Shown: in pieces, positions 15,577 to 23,700 of the stretch | How positions within the stretch are numbered: the first letter of the stretch is position 1 | How the letters are laid out: each line of letters begins with the position of its first letter | Assembly: GCA_964346535.1 (NCBI GenBank) | Contig: CAYFUN010000011.1 | Span: 1 to 31,923, forward strand | Direction of reading: 5' to 3' | DNA: 31,923 nucleotides | DNA from: Neofamilia sp964346535 | Lineage (GTDB): Bacteria > Bacillota > Clostridia > Tissierellales > Peptoniphilaceae | Translations under genes and position numbers: made by a program | The notes under the pieces: model-generated | What the model saw: the letters and a program-made list of their open reading frames with translations, nothing else | Databases searched by the model: none | What the model was told of the DNA's origin: nothing

Positions 15577-16635
15577 TTATTTCTCTGTAGCCTTATAAAA
15601 TTTTAAAAAGACTTGGACGATTCCCACTCCTAAGGCTATGTGACCAAGGTCTGATAGACCACTTAAGGCAGGAAGACTTACAGCCCTTAGACTTGGGTCT
15701 ACTACTTTAAAGATCCCTAGGGCCAGCATATTTATAAGAGTAAAGGTGAGGCCAGCCATGTAGACATACATTGGCTTTTTTAGTGTCTTTATAGACTCAT
15801 CATCCCAGTTTATAGTTAGAAGATATGGGACCAAGAAAAAGATAAAGCCTAGGACAAGGGCGTGAGGGTGGACCTTAAGGAGATGGGTCCTGTCAGTAAA
15901 GTTATTAAACTTTGTAAACTCCCTGTAGAAAACTCCACCAGCCAGGCCCATAATTAAAAAGGCAAAGGCCAGGCTTAAAATATTTTTTCTAGCAAAGTCT
16001 TTTACATAGGTCTTAAAGCCTAGGATTACTATAAGCAAATAGGCCACAGTCTTAGGCATCATCAAGGCTCCAACAAGAGGATACTTGTCAGCAAAGACAA
16101 CTACTGGAGCGTAAAATAAAAAGCTTAGGAAGATTAACAAGTCCATGTGCTTAAGGGCTGGCAGATTTTTATTCTTATTAGACCAAATTATTAGTAAAAT
16201 TCCCATTAGAGCAAATGGAATGTTTCTATAAATAGCCATCATATAAGATTCTTCAGCTGTCCCCCAGTTATTTTGTGGAAGGAGGACTAAAATAATTCTC
16301 AGACCTGCTAGGATATAAATTAAAAGTTTCTTGGTCTTAGATTTTTTTCCAGTGGCTTCTTCTAGGTAGTGATAATAAAGGACATAAAATATTGTCATTG
16401 TAAGAGAAGTTATAAATTTCCCCCAAGATAAAAGGCTGGTGTAACCTTAGAAACCTTGCAGGCTAAAGTGGGACATTACTCTTGGGATCAAGTGGAAACT
16501 ATCACCTAGGCCTAAGAGAATTGCCATTAGGGCAAAAATCTTGGCGCCTTTTTCTTTTTCTAAAATTAGTCTCAGACCTAAGGCTATAACAATAAGTAAA
16601 TAAGATAAATCGAAAATACTTTCAAAGATGGCCAT
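15577..16635 (-). pseudogene. Membrane protein with C-terminal DUF2871, interrupted by an in-frame TAA
   Basis: The frame 16635-15577 is one continuous gene except for a TAA at 16447-16449. Before the stop are 62 residues (…GDSFHLIPRVMSHFSLQGF); after it the same frame continues G-Y-T-S-L-L-S-W-G-K-F-I-T-S-L-T-M-T-I-F-Y. Relatives have this as one unbroken membrane protein, so the stop is a point change (for example Gln, Glu or Lys to TAA). About residues 215-340 match DUF2871 (GGVFYREFTKFN, then HPHALVLGF), so two membrane domains often found as neighbours are fused. There are roughly ten membrane helices. Function is unknown. The ATG overlaps the TetR stop, so this is the regulator's likely target. 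An internal ATG at 16398 could give a 273-residue product but has no ribosome site. Confidence 0.8.
16447..16449 (-). other. Premature TAA in the DUF2871 membrane gene
   Basis: The codon row on the minus strand is CAA GGT TTC TAA GGT TAC ACC. The frame is the same on both sides and the protein homology runs straight through it. Confidence 0.85.
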
Positions 16636-16944
16636 TAAAAATCAACTCCTTCAATAATCCATTTGGTGTTTTTTTCATAGATTTCTAAAAATTTTTCCTT
16701 GGACCAGTCATTTTGAAAGGTCCTAATGACTAAAGAATGGACGACGGCCTTGATAAAGTGAATTTTTTCCATATCTTCGGCCTTTAAATCCTTGGCCAAG
16801 GCCTGGTAATAAGCCCTGTCAGCATAAGACCTATAGGCCCTCCANNNNNNNNNNNNNNNNNNNNNNNNNNNNNNNNNNNNNNNNNNNNNNNNNNNNNNNN
16901 NNNNNNNNNNNNNNNNNNNNNNNNNNNNNNNNNNNNNNNNNNNN
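16635..16944 (-). CDS. TetR/AcrR-family transcription regulator (partly in the assembly gap)
   Basis: Only the last 69 residues are readable (from WRAYRSYADRAYYQALAKD to TKWIIEGVDF). They match the C-terminal ligand/dimer domain of short TetR regulators, with HSLVIRTFQNDWSKEKFLEIY as the final helices. The helix-turn-helix half lies in the N run. At a usual length of about 190 residues, some 350 bases are missing although the gap shows 100 N. GGAGG at the right edge of the gap (16945-16949) should be the ribosome site, so the true start is inside the gap, not the ATG at 16961 that lies within an operator. Its stop overlaps the membrane gene's start. Two palindromes in its promoter indicate self-repression. 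Confidence 0.75.
16845..16944. other. Assembly gap of exactly 100 N
   Basis: A run of 100 N, the usual placeholder for a gap of unknown size. CCTCCA occurs on both sides (16839-16844 and 16945-16950). Confidence 0.99.
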
Positions 16945-16955
16945 CCTCCAAAAAA

Positions 16956-16968
16956 TGACATAGTGTCA
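16956..16968. promoter_or_regulatory. TetR operator 1
   Basis: The palindrome TGACA-TAG-TGTCA, with AAA and TTT arms one base further out. It lies just downstream of the predicted transcription start. It is centred 30 bp from operator 2. Confidence 0.75.
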
Positions 16969-16978
16969 CTTTATTTTT

Positions 16979-17007
16979 ATTACAATGACAGGGTGTCACT
17001 TTGTCAA
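16979..17007 (-). promoter_or_regulatory. Promoter of the TetR/membrane-gene operon
   Basis: On the minus strand a perfect TTGACA (17002-17007) and TGTAAT (16979-16984) are 17 bases apart. The spacer is filled by operator 2. Confidence 0.8.
16986..16998. promoter_or_regulatory. TetR operator 2
   Basis: The palindrome TGACA-GGG-TGTCA sits exactly between the -35 and -10 boxes. A bound dimer would block RNA polymerase. The flanks AATGACA and TGTCACTTT repeat those of operator 1. Confidence 0.75.
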
Positions 17008-17031
17008 TTTTTTTTAAAATGTCTTAGGGAA

Positions 17032-18045
17032 TTAAAAATTTAGTTTCATGTCTCCATCTTTAATTAAACCCTTGGCCCTCATAAGCCTATAAATAATATA
17101 GGAGACCAAGGCTGGAAGAAGGATTTGTAAAAGAAGAATCTTTATAAAAATGTCTGACGAAAAACCGCCCATGGCTTCAAAGGTGGAAATTTGTCCAACT
17201 AGGCCAGAAGTTCCCATGCCTGAGCCAAGAGGTGTGTTTTCCATTTTAAAGGCGACAGTTGCCAAAGGCCCTAAAATTATTGACGCCAAAGTCGGTGGCA
17301 GCCAAATTTTTGGATTTTTAATAATATTAGGCATTTGCAGCATTGAAGTTCCAAGTCCTTGGGCCAAAAGTCCTTGAAGACCGTTGTCCCTAAAGGAAAT
17401 TACAGCAAAGCCAACCATTTGACAGCAGCAGCCAACAGTTGCAGCTCCACCTGCAAGACCTGATAGAGATAGCATCATACAAATGGCAGCAGATGAAATT
17501 GGCAGGGTCAAAGCCAGGCCTACAATTAATGAAACCAAGGCTCCCATTAAAAACGGCTCCTTTGTAGTTGAGACCATAATTAATTGGCCGACAAAAGTCA
17601 TAAAGTTTTCAATAGGCTGACCAACTAGGCCTGCAACTCCAAGGCCAACTAAAACTGTAACAGCTGGAGTTAGAATAATGTCTAGCTTGGTCTCCTTAGA
17701 AACTACTTTGCCAAACTCAACGGCAAAAATTGTGGCTATGTAAACGCCAACAGGGCCGCCTAGGTCGTTGGCCCCAAGGCCGACCAAGGTTGATGCAAAT
17801 AGGACTAGGTCAGGAGCCTCTAGGGCGTAGGCAATAGAAACTGCAATTGCAGGGCCAGTTGCCTTTACTGCTATAGGCCAAAGGACCTCAGTTAAAAAGC
17901 TGATGCCAAACTCCTTGCCAATGGTATTTAAAATTGTCCCAACTAAAAGGGAGGCAAAAAGTCCATAGGCCATGGCGCCAAGGGCCTTAATAAAATAAGT
18001 TGCAGCTGACAGATTAATATTTTTCCTTTTTAAAAAGTCTTTCAT
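17032..18045 (-). CDS. PTS EIIC-type membrane transporter (PfoR-like)
   Basis: A polytopic membrane protein of the PTS_EIIC_2 family, which includes the 'toxin regulator' PfoR. It has about nine membrane segments and motifs such as GAMAYGLFASLLVGTILN, GLGANDLGGPVGVYIA and PLGSGMGTSGLVGQ. No IIA or IIB domain is attached or adjacent, so the substrate and even PTS coupling are unknown. I place the start at ATG 18045 (MKDFLKRKN…, 337 residues), where relatives begin. The frame stays open upstream to a TTG at 18150, which would add 35 basic residues but has no ribosome site. It runs toward the TetR promoter with no terminator between them. Confidence 0.85.
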   Translation of the reverse strand: MKDFLKRKNINLSAATYFIKALGAMAYGLFASLLVGTILNTIGKEFGISFLTEVLWPIAVKATGPAIAVSIAYALEAPDLVLFASTLVGLGANDLGGPVGVYIATIFAVEFGKVVSKETKLDIILTPAVTVLVGLGVAGLVGQPIENFMTFVGQLIMVSTTKEPFLMGALVSLIVGLALTLPISSAAICMMLSLSGLAGGAATVGCCCQMVGFAVISFRDNGLQGLLAQGLGTSMLQMPNIIKNPKIWLPPTLASIILGPLATVAFKMENTPLGSGMGTSGLVGQISTFEAMGGFSSDIFIKILLLQILLPALVSYIIYRLMRAKGLIKDGDMKLNF

Positions 18046-18160
18046 TTGTTCTCTTAAATTTTCTCCTCGAATTTTTCTTAAATCATATCTAAAAGGACCT
18101 AGAAATTCAATGGAAAACTTATAAATTCCATTTTTTAAAAGCCTTATCAAATAAATTTTG

Positions 18161-18169
18161 TGCTATACT
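18161..18169 (+). promoter_or_regulatory. Extended -10 promoter of the carboxypeptidase gene
   Basis: TGCTATACT at 18161-18169 is an extended -10 box, 29 bases before the ATG. AAGGTGAG follows as the ribosome site. Confidence 0.55.
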
Positions 18170-18198
18170 TAGAAAAGAAAACAAATTAAGGTGAGACT

Positions 18199-19518
18199 AT
18201 GAAGAAAAATCTTAAAAAAATATATGCCTTAGCCCTGGCTATAATTTTTCTCCTAGGAACTTTTGCTCCACTAAAAACCCTTGCAGCAGATCCTGAAGCT
18301 CCAGTAGAGGGAGAAGAGGTCCAACTTTCTGAAGAAGAATTAGAAGCCCAAAGGCAGGCAGAAATAAAAGCTGAATGGGAAAGACAGGTAAAAAAATATA
18401 TAAACAAGGACCCAGACCAACTTACTACAGCCTATTTAGTTGGAGATTATGCCAGCGGAGAAATTTTAGAAGAAAAAAACATTGACGACTTAGTTGCCAT
18501 AGCTTCAACTACAAAAATCATTTCAGTATATGTAGTTTTAGATGAAATTAAGGCAGGCCACATTTCCCTAGACGATATGGTCTACATAGACAAAGAAATT
18601 TCCAGGCTAAAGGGATCTTCCTACAAGCTCAAAGAAGGGGAAGAAATTTCTGTAGAAGATTTAATTAAGGCAGCCCTAATAGTTTCTGGCAACGACGCAA
18701 CCAAGGCCTTGGCCAAACACGTTGCAGGCTCAGAAGATGCCTTTGTAGAAAAAATGAAGGCCAAGTTAGAAGAGTTAAACATTAAAAACTATCAAATAAT
18801 AAACTCATCAGGCCTGCCAAACTACAATATAGACAAGCAAAATATGATGACAACTAGGGACCTTTTTCATCTATCTAGGGCCTTTATCAGTGACTATCCT
18901 GAAATGTTAAAAATAACTGCTATGAAAGAGCTGGTCAACGTAGAAAGGGACTTTAAAGAAGAAAACACCAACCCACTTTTAGGAGAATTTCCCCAAGTTG
19001 ACGGCCTGAAAACAGGCTACACAGGACTTGCTGGTAGGTGTCTTGTTGCAACATCCCTAGTTAAAGGAGACGGAGAAAAAACCAAGGACCTGAGATTAAT
19101 TTCAATAACTATGGGATCAAACTCAGATGCAGCCCGCTATGTTGCAGCAAAAAAACTTTTAAAAAAATCCTTGGACACCTATGTCTATGAAAGTCTATCC
19201 AACCCAAATACCATAGTGGCAACTATAGAAGACGACAAGTTAGACCCTAAGGAAGTTAATATTTATCCCAAAGAAGAATTTTCTCTCCTTAGAAAAAAAT
19301 CTGACTTTACCAATTCTACTAATACTATAGAAGAGTTAACGCCACCACTAAAGGCAGGCCAAGAAGTTGGGACCATTAGCTATTATTTAAATGGCGAAGA
19401 AATTTTTTCAACAGACTTAATTATAAAACAAGATGTCTTAGAGGCTTCCATCCTTAGAAAAATCCAAGGCCTTTACGCCAGCCTCTACATGTCACTTTTT
19501 AAAATATTCAACAGCTAA
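18199..19518 (+). CDS. D-alanyl-D-alanine carboxypeptidase (PBP5/DacA type)
   Basis: This penicillin-binding protein trims the terminal D-Ala from peptidoglycan side chains outside the membrane. The 439-residue protein has a signal peptide (about 1-30, cut near LAA-DP), then an acidic Glu-rich linker (35-60). The S11 peptidase domain carries all three motifs: Ser103-T-T-Lys106, Ser163-G-Asn165 and Lys271-T-Gly273. A C-terminal beta domain follows (about 330-420), ending in an amphipathic or membrane-binding helix (LYASLYMSLFKIF), as in PBP5. It stands alone between an extended -10 promoter and a strong terminator. Confidence 0.95.
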   Translation: MKKNLKKIYALALAIIFLLGTFAPLKTLAADPEAPVEGEEVQLSEEELEAQRQAEIKAEWERQVKKYINKDPDQLTTAYLVGDYASGEILEEKNIDDLVAIASTTKIISVYVVLDEIKAGHISLDDMVYIDKEISRLKGSSYKLKEGEEISVEDLIKAALIVSGNDATKALAKHVAGSEDAFVEKMKAKLEELNIKNYQIINSSGLPNYNIDKQNMMTTRDLFHLSRAFISDYPEMLKITAMKELVNVERDFKEENTNPLLGEFPQVDGLKTGYTGLAGRCLVATSLVKGDGEKTKDLRLISITMGSNSDAARYVAAKKLLKKSLDTYVYESLSNPNTIVATIEDDKLDPKEVNIYPKEEFSLLRKKSDFTNSTNTIEELTPPLKAGQEVGTISYYLNGEEIFSTDLIIKQDVLEASILRKIQGLYASLYMSLFKIFNS

Positions 19519-19536
19519 AATTTTATAAGCCTTAAG

Positions 19537-19573
19537 CTCCTTGTAAGACTAGAAACTTACAAGGAGTTTTTTA
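19537..19573 (+). terminator. Terminator after the carboxypeptidase gene
   Basis: A perfect 11-bp stem CTCCTTGTAAG / CTTACAAGGAG with an eight-base loop and T6. Confidence 0.93.
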
Positions 19574-19609
19574 TTAATAGCAGGTGAAAAAAATTTAACA
19601 TGAGTATTG

Positions 19610-19639
19610 TTGAAATTGTTATAGGTTTTTTGTTACAAT
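19610..19639 (+). promoter_or_regulatory. Promoter of the activase-like gene
   Basis: TTGAAA at 19610-19615 and TACAAT at 19634-19639 with 18-base spacing. TGT in front makes it an extended -10. Confidence 0.6.
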
Positions 19640-19706
19640 AGAAGATGTAATATATAAAGTCTTTAATTTTAAATAAATAATTTTAACCTATATATCGGAG
19701 GAAATA

Positions 19707-20927
19707 ATGAAAGTTGGAATACCTAGAGCCTTACTCTATTATGACTTTGCTCCTATGTGGCTGAGTTTTTTTGATGAATTAGAAATTGAATATGTTCTTA
19801 GCCCTCAGACCAACAAGGAAATCTATGACAGAGGCACAAGTCTAGCCCTGCATGAGGCCTGTCTTCCCTATAAAATATTTTTAGGCCATGTAGACTCACT
19901 AATTGGCAAGTGTGACTATATTTTAGTCCCAAGAATTGGAGGCTTTGGCTTTTATGACAGAATGTGCACCAGGTATTTGTCTACTGTAGATGTAGTTGCC
20001 AATACTTTTAGAGATGAAAATATAAAAGTCTTGCCCTTTAATGTCGACTACAGTTCCAGGGACACAGAGCTGGCATCTTGTATAAAAATCGGCAAGTCCT
20101 TGGAAGACCAATTTGACAAAGAAAACTATCAAGTAAGGGCAGTTGGCACAACTGGGTCAGCAAGAAAACTTGTTGGTTCAATTGTAAATGCATCAATAGT
20201 GAGAAATGAAATTACCGCCCACGCCATTGGAACAATTTCCATCCACCCAGATGTAAGGACGATTTTAGAAATTGGCGGTCAAGACTCAAAGATTATCCTT
20301 ATAGATGACGGAGTTGTAGTTGACTATGCAATGAACACTCTTTGTGCAGCAGGAACTGGAGCTTTTTTGTCCTCCCAAGCTGCCAGGCTGGGAGTTCCAG
20401 TAGAAGACTTTGGCGACATAGCAGTAAATTCTAAAAATCCTACGCCAATAGCAGCCAGGTGTACAGTTTTTGCAGAATCAGACTTGGTCCACAAGGCCCA
20501 AATGGGTTACGAAATAGATGACATTATAGCTGGCCTTTGCAAGTCAATAGTAAACAACTACCTAAACAACGTTGGCAGGGGCAAGATTATAAAAAGTCCA
20601 ATTGTCTTCCAAGGAGGAGTTAGTAAAAACAAGGGAGTTACAAAATTTTTCCAAGAGGCCTTAGGCGAAGAAATTATTGTAGACGATGTTGGCCACCTAG
20701 CAGGGGCAATTGGCATTGCAATTTTAGCCAACAAAATGGGCGACCACAAGGACTTTAATTTTGAAATCACCGATATTGAATTTAAAACCCTAGGCCACCA
20801 ATGTAACAAGTGCCCCAACCACTGTGAAATAATGTGTGTCCTTAGAGAAGATGAGCTAATTGATTCTTGGGGCAACAGGTGTGACAGAGGTCAAATTACA
20901 TCTGCTGACCAAATTTTAAAAAATTAA
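19707..20927 (+). CDS. Chimeric activase-like protein (COG3580 N-terminus joined to a BcrA/D ATPase C-terminus)
   Basis: The 406 residues fall in two parts. Residues 1 to about 138 match the start of COG3580/DUF2229 proteins (MKVGIPRALLYY, LSPQTNKEI, HEACLPYKIFLGHV, DYILVPRI). From about 143 the sequence is a 2-hydroxyacyl-CoA dehydratase activase (BadF/BcrA/HgdC, ASKHA fold): VGTTGSARKLVG, EIGGQDSK (phosphate 2), MNTLCAAGTG, RCTVFAESD, FQGGVSKNKGV, GAIGIA. A Cys-rich tail follows (CNKCPNHCEIMC, WGNRCDRG). The first ATP motif of activases (GIDxGSTTTK), which should come before VGTTG, is absent. Cys213 matches one cluster ligand of HgdC, but EITCHA reads EITAHA (Ala171). No dehydratase gene is next to it. 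It may be a deletion product of neighbouring genes; its activity is doubtful. The start is set by CGGAGG. Confidence 0.8.
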   Translation: MKVGIPRALLYYDFAPMWLSFFDELEIEYVLSPQTNKEIYDRGTSLALHEACLPYKIFLGHVDSLIGKCDYILVPRIGGFGFYDRMCTRYLSTVDVVANTFRDENIKVLPFNVDYSSRDTELASCIKIGKSLEDQFDKENYQVRAVGTTGSARKLVGSIVNASIVRNEITAHAIGTISIHPDVRTILEIGGQDSKIILIDDGVVVDYAMNTLCAAGTGAFLSSQAARLGVPVEDFGDIAVNSKNPTPIAARCTVFAESDLVHKAQMGYEIDDIIAGLCKSIVNNYLNNVGRGKIIKSPIVFQGGVSKNKGVTKFFQEALGEEIIVDDVGHLAGAIGIAILANKMGDHKDFNFEITDIEFKTLGHQCNKCPNHCEIMCVLREDELIDSWGNRCDRGQITSADQILKN

Positions 20928-20985
20928 AAAACCTTGGCAGAATTTTAGTAAAAAGTAAAAAAATTATTTATAGCTTTTCCACTTA

Positions 20986-20994
20986 TGATATAAT
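20986..20994 (+). promoter_or_regulatory. Extended -10 promoter of cca-glmM-degV, probably leaderless
   Basis: TGATATAAT at 20986-20994. Only six bases (CAAACT) separate it from the cca ATG at 21001, and there is no ribosome site. Confidence 0.65.
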
Positions 20995-21000
20995 CAAACT

Positions 21001-22350
21001 ATGAAAAGCTATAAGATATCAGATGGGGCAATTTTTGTCTTAGAAAGGCTAAGAGCAAGTGGCCAAGAAGGCTATTTAGTTGGAGGCTGTGTAAGAGACT
21101 TAAGTCTTAATCGTCAGCCTAAGGACTTTGACCTAACAACATCAGCCAGACCTGAAGAATTAGAAGAAATTTTTGCTGACAAAAAGTTAATTCTCTTAGG
21201 CAAGGCCTTTGGCACAGTTGGAATTTTAGTAAATGACGAATTAATTGAAACAACAACTTTTAGGGCAGATGGAACCTACAAAGATGGCAGAAGGCCAGAA
21301 GAAGTTAAATTTTCAAACAGCCTAGAAGAAGACTTAAAGAGACGAGACTTTACTATAAATGCCATGGCCATGGACCTAGATGGAAAAATTTATGACCCCT
21401 ATGGCGGCCAAGTTGATTTAGCAAACAAGTTAATAAGGGCAGTAGGAGATCCCTTGGTCCGTTTTGAAGAAGACAAGCTGAGAATCCTTAGGGCTCTACG
21501 CTTTGCAGCAACTTACGACTTTACTATAGAAGAAAAAACTTATGCAGCCATTAAAGAAAAATCCAAGGATATTAATCAAGTGTCCAAGGAGCGAATCAGA
21601 GATGAATTAAATAAAATTCTCTTATTAGACCAGCCTTCCAAGGGCATATATTTATTAGCAGAGACAGGACTTTTAGGACAAATTATTCCTGAACTTATGC
21701 CAACAGTTGGCTTTGTTCAGTTGTCTCCCTACCACGACAAGGATCTTTTTGACCACATCCTTGAAACAGTAGACAGGACGCCAAAAAAACTTCACATAAG
21801 ACTGGCAGCCCTTTTACACGATATAGGAAAAGTTTCTACCATGTCTGTAGATGAAAATGGAGTGGGCCACTTTTACGGCCATGACAAACTTGGGGCAGCC
21901 ATGGCCAGGGAAATTTTAAAAAGGCTTCGCTATGATAAGAAGACCATAGAAAGTGTTTCCTTACTTATTGACAGACACATGAAGGCCAGCCCACAAATGG
22001 GACCAAAGGGCCTTAAGCGAATAATAAGACTTGTAGGCGAAGATTTAATTTTCGATTTAATGGATCTGATGGTGGCAGACTTACTTGCTACAAAAAAAGA
22101 CAGGGACCCAAGTTTTCTCTTAGAAAGAAAAAAACAAATCCAAGAAATCCTAGATTCAAAAACCCTTATAGATAAAAAATCTCTGGCTATTTCAGGCAGG
22201 GACCTACTAGACCTAGGTTATAAGGAAGGAAAATTCCTAGGTCAAACCTTAGATTATTTAACAGACCAAGTTATAGATGAAAAAATTGCCAACGACAGGG
22301 AAGACCTTCTCAAGTTGGCTAGACAAATACAGGAGAAGATAGATGAATAG
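21001..22350 (+). CDS. cca: CCA tRNA nucleotidyltransferase with HD domain
   Basis: It adds or repairs the 3' CCA end of tRNAs. The 449-residue class II enzyme has the nucleotidyltransferase head LVGGCVRD…PKDFDLTTSA (about 26-50) with the metal-binding Asp pair, the RRDFTINAMA motif (about 115-124), the nucleotide-selecting EDKLRILRALRFA block, and an HD domain with HDIGK (about 272-276). The tail also has the CCA-enzyme C-terminal region (AISGRDLL…GYKEGKFLG). Pure poly(A) polymerases lack this layout, so CCA addition is the better call. It is the first gene of an operon: its end overlaps glmM by 8 bases. Confidence 0.93.
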   Translation: MKSYKISDGAIFVLERLRASGQEGYLVGGCVRDLSLNRQPKDFDLTTSARPEELEEIFADKKLILLGKAFGTVGILVNDELIETTTFRADGTYKDGRRPEEVKFSNSLEEDLKRRDFTINAMAMDLDGKIYDPYGGQVDLANKLIRAVGDPLVRFEEDKLRILRALRFAATYDFTIEEKTYAAIKEKSKDINQVSKERIRDELNKILLLDQPSKGIYLLAETGLLGQIIPELMPTVGFVQLSPYHDKDLFDHILETVDRTPKKLHIRLAALLHDIGKVSTMSVDENGVGHFYGHDKLGAAMAREILKRLRYDKKTIESVSLLIDRHMKASPQMGPKGLKRIIRLVGEDLIFDLMDLMVADLLATKKDRDPSFLLERKKQIQEILDSKTLIDKKSLAISGRDLLDLGYKEGKFLGQTLDYLTDQVIDEKIANDREDLLKLARQIQEKIDE

Positions 22351-23683
22351 ACTATTTGGAACAGATGGAGTTAGGGGACTGGCAAACACAGACCTAAGTC
22401 CAGAGTTGGCCTTTAAATTAGGCCTTTACGGTGGAGAAATTTTTAAAAAGACAGGCAATGGAGAATTTTTATTAGGCAGGGACACTAGACTTTCTGGCCA
22501 AATGCTAAAGTCATCCTTGGCAGCAGGGCTAATGGCAGCAGGCCTAAATGTAATTGACCTAGGCATTGTTTCAACTCCTCTTGTTGCCTACCTTGTAATG
22601 GAAGGAAACTTTTCAGGTGGAGCAGTAATATCTGCCTCTCACAATCCGTATGAATACAACGGAATAAAGTTTTTTGATACAGACGGCTTTAAGCTAACAG
22701 ATGACGAAGAAGACCAAATTCAAAAAATGATTGACGAAGACTTAAAGCTAGAGAGAAATACCTTTGACAAAATCGGCAGCCTTTATGACGGAGAAGATTT
22801 AGTCCATACTTATGAAGCCTACATTAAAAACCTAGCAAGGACTAGCTTTAAGGGCCTAAAAATTGGAGTTGACTGTGGCAATGGCGCCACCTACAAAATG
22901 GCTCCAGAAATTTTAAAAGACCTAGGCGCTGAAGTTGTTGCTATTAATACTGACCCAGATGGAAAAAACATAAACGCCTCTTGTGGGTCTACTAACCCAG
23001 ATTTAATTGCAAAATTAGTTGTTGAAGAGGGTTGTGACCTGGGATTTTCCTTTGATGGAGATGCTGATAGGCTAATAGCAGTTGACGAAAAAGGCAGGGT
23101 TATAGACGGCGACCACATGCTGGCAATTTTTGCTAAAGACCTAATGACAAACGAAAGACTTTCTTCAAAGAGAGTTATTGGAACAGTAATGACCAACATG
23201 GGACTAGATGACTACTTAAGAGACCTAGGTATGGAAGTTGTTAGAAGCCAAGTTGGAGACAGGTATGTTCTTGAAGAAATGCTAAGAGGCAAGGACTCAA
23301 TTGGTGGCGAACAATCTGGCCACATAATATTTTTAGACTACAACACAACAGGTGATGGCCTAGCTACAGGAGTTCACTTAGTTAATGCCATCCTCAGCTC
23401 AGGGGAAAAACCATCTGTCCTAAATGACATGGTAAAGAGATATCCTCAAGTTTTAGTTAACGCCCATATAGACAACAAGAAAAAATATCTTTATATGGAA
23501 AATGATATAATAAGAAGAGAAATTGAAAAAATTGAGAGAGACTTTGGCCAAACTGGCAGGGTAGTAATTCGTCCATCAGGAACAGAGCCCCTAGTTAGAG
23601 TAATGATTGAAGGCAAGGACCAAGACCTAATTGACCAAGTGGCAAAAAATTTAGCAGCCACAATTGAGGACCAATTAAAATAA
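22343..23683 (+). CDS. glmM: Phosphoglucosamine mutase
   Basis: It converts glucosamine 6-phosphate to glucosamine 1-phosphate, the step before UDP-GlcNAc and hence peptidoglycan. The 446-residue protein is full length. Motifs: MNRLFGTDGVRG start, phosphoserine Ser99 in SASHNP, metal loop DGDAD (238-242), GGEQSGH substrate loop, and RPSGTEPLVRVMIEG phosphate site. The ATG overlaps the end of cca, and AGGAG lies inside the cca coding sequence. Confidence 0.97.
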   Translation: MNRLFGTDGVRGLANTDLSPELAFKLGLYGGEIFKKTGNGEFLLGRDTRLSGQMLKSSLAAGLMAAGLNVIDLGIVSTPLVAYLVMEGNFSGGAVISASHNPYEYNGIKFFDTDGFKLTDDEEDQIQKMIDEDLKLERNTFDKIGSLYDGEDLVHTYEAYIKNLARTSFKGLKIGVDCGNGATYKMAPEILKDLGAEVVAINTDPDGKNINASCGSTNPDLIAKLVVEEGCDLGFSFDGDADRLIAVDEKGRVIDGDHMLAIFAKDLMTNERLSSKRVIGTVMTNMGLDDYLRDLGMEVVRSQVGDRYVLEEMLRGKDSIGGEQSGHIIFLDYNTTGDGLATGVHLVNAILSSGEKPSVLNDMVKRYPQVLVNAHIDNKKKYLYMENDIIRREIEKIERDFGQTGRVVIRPSGTEPLVRVMIEGKDQDLIDQVAKNLAATIEDQLK

Positions 23684-23700
23684 GTAGACAGGAGTAAGTT

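Noticed and set aside
7987..16449. Recoding of TAA as a sense codon
   Set aside because: Many genes in the window end normally in TAA, and no recoding signal is visible. Point mutations or errors are simpler.
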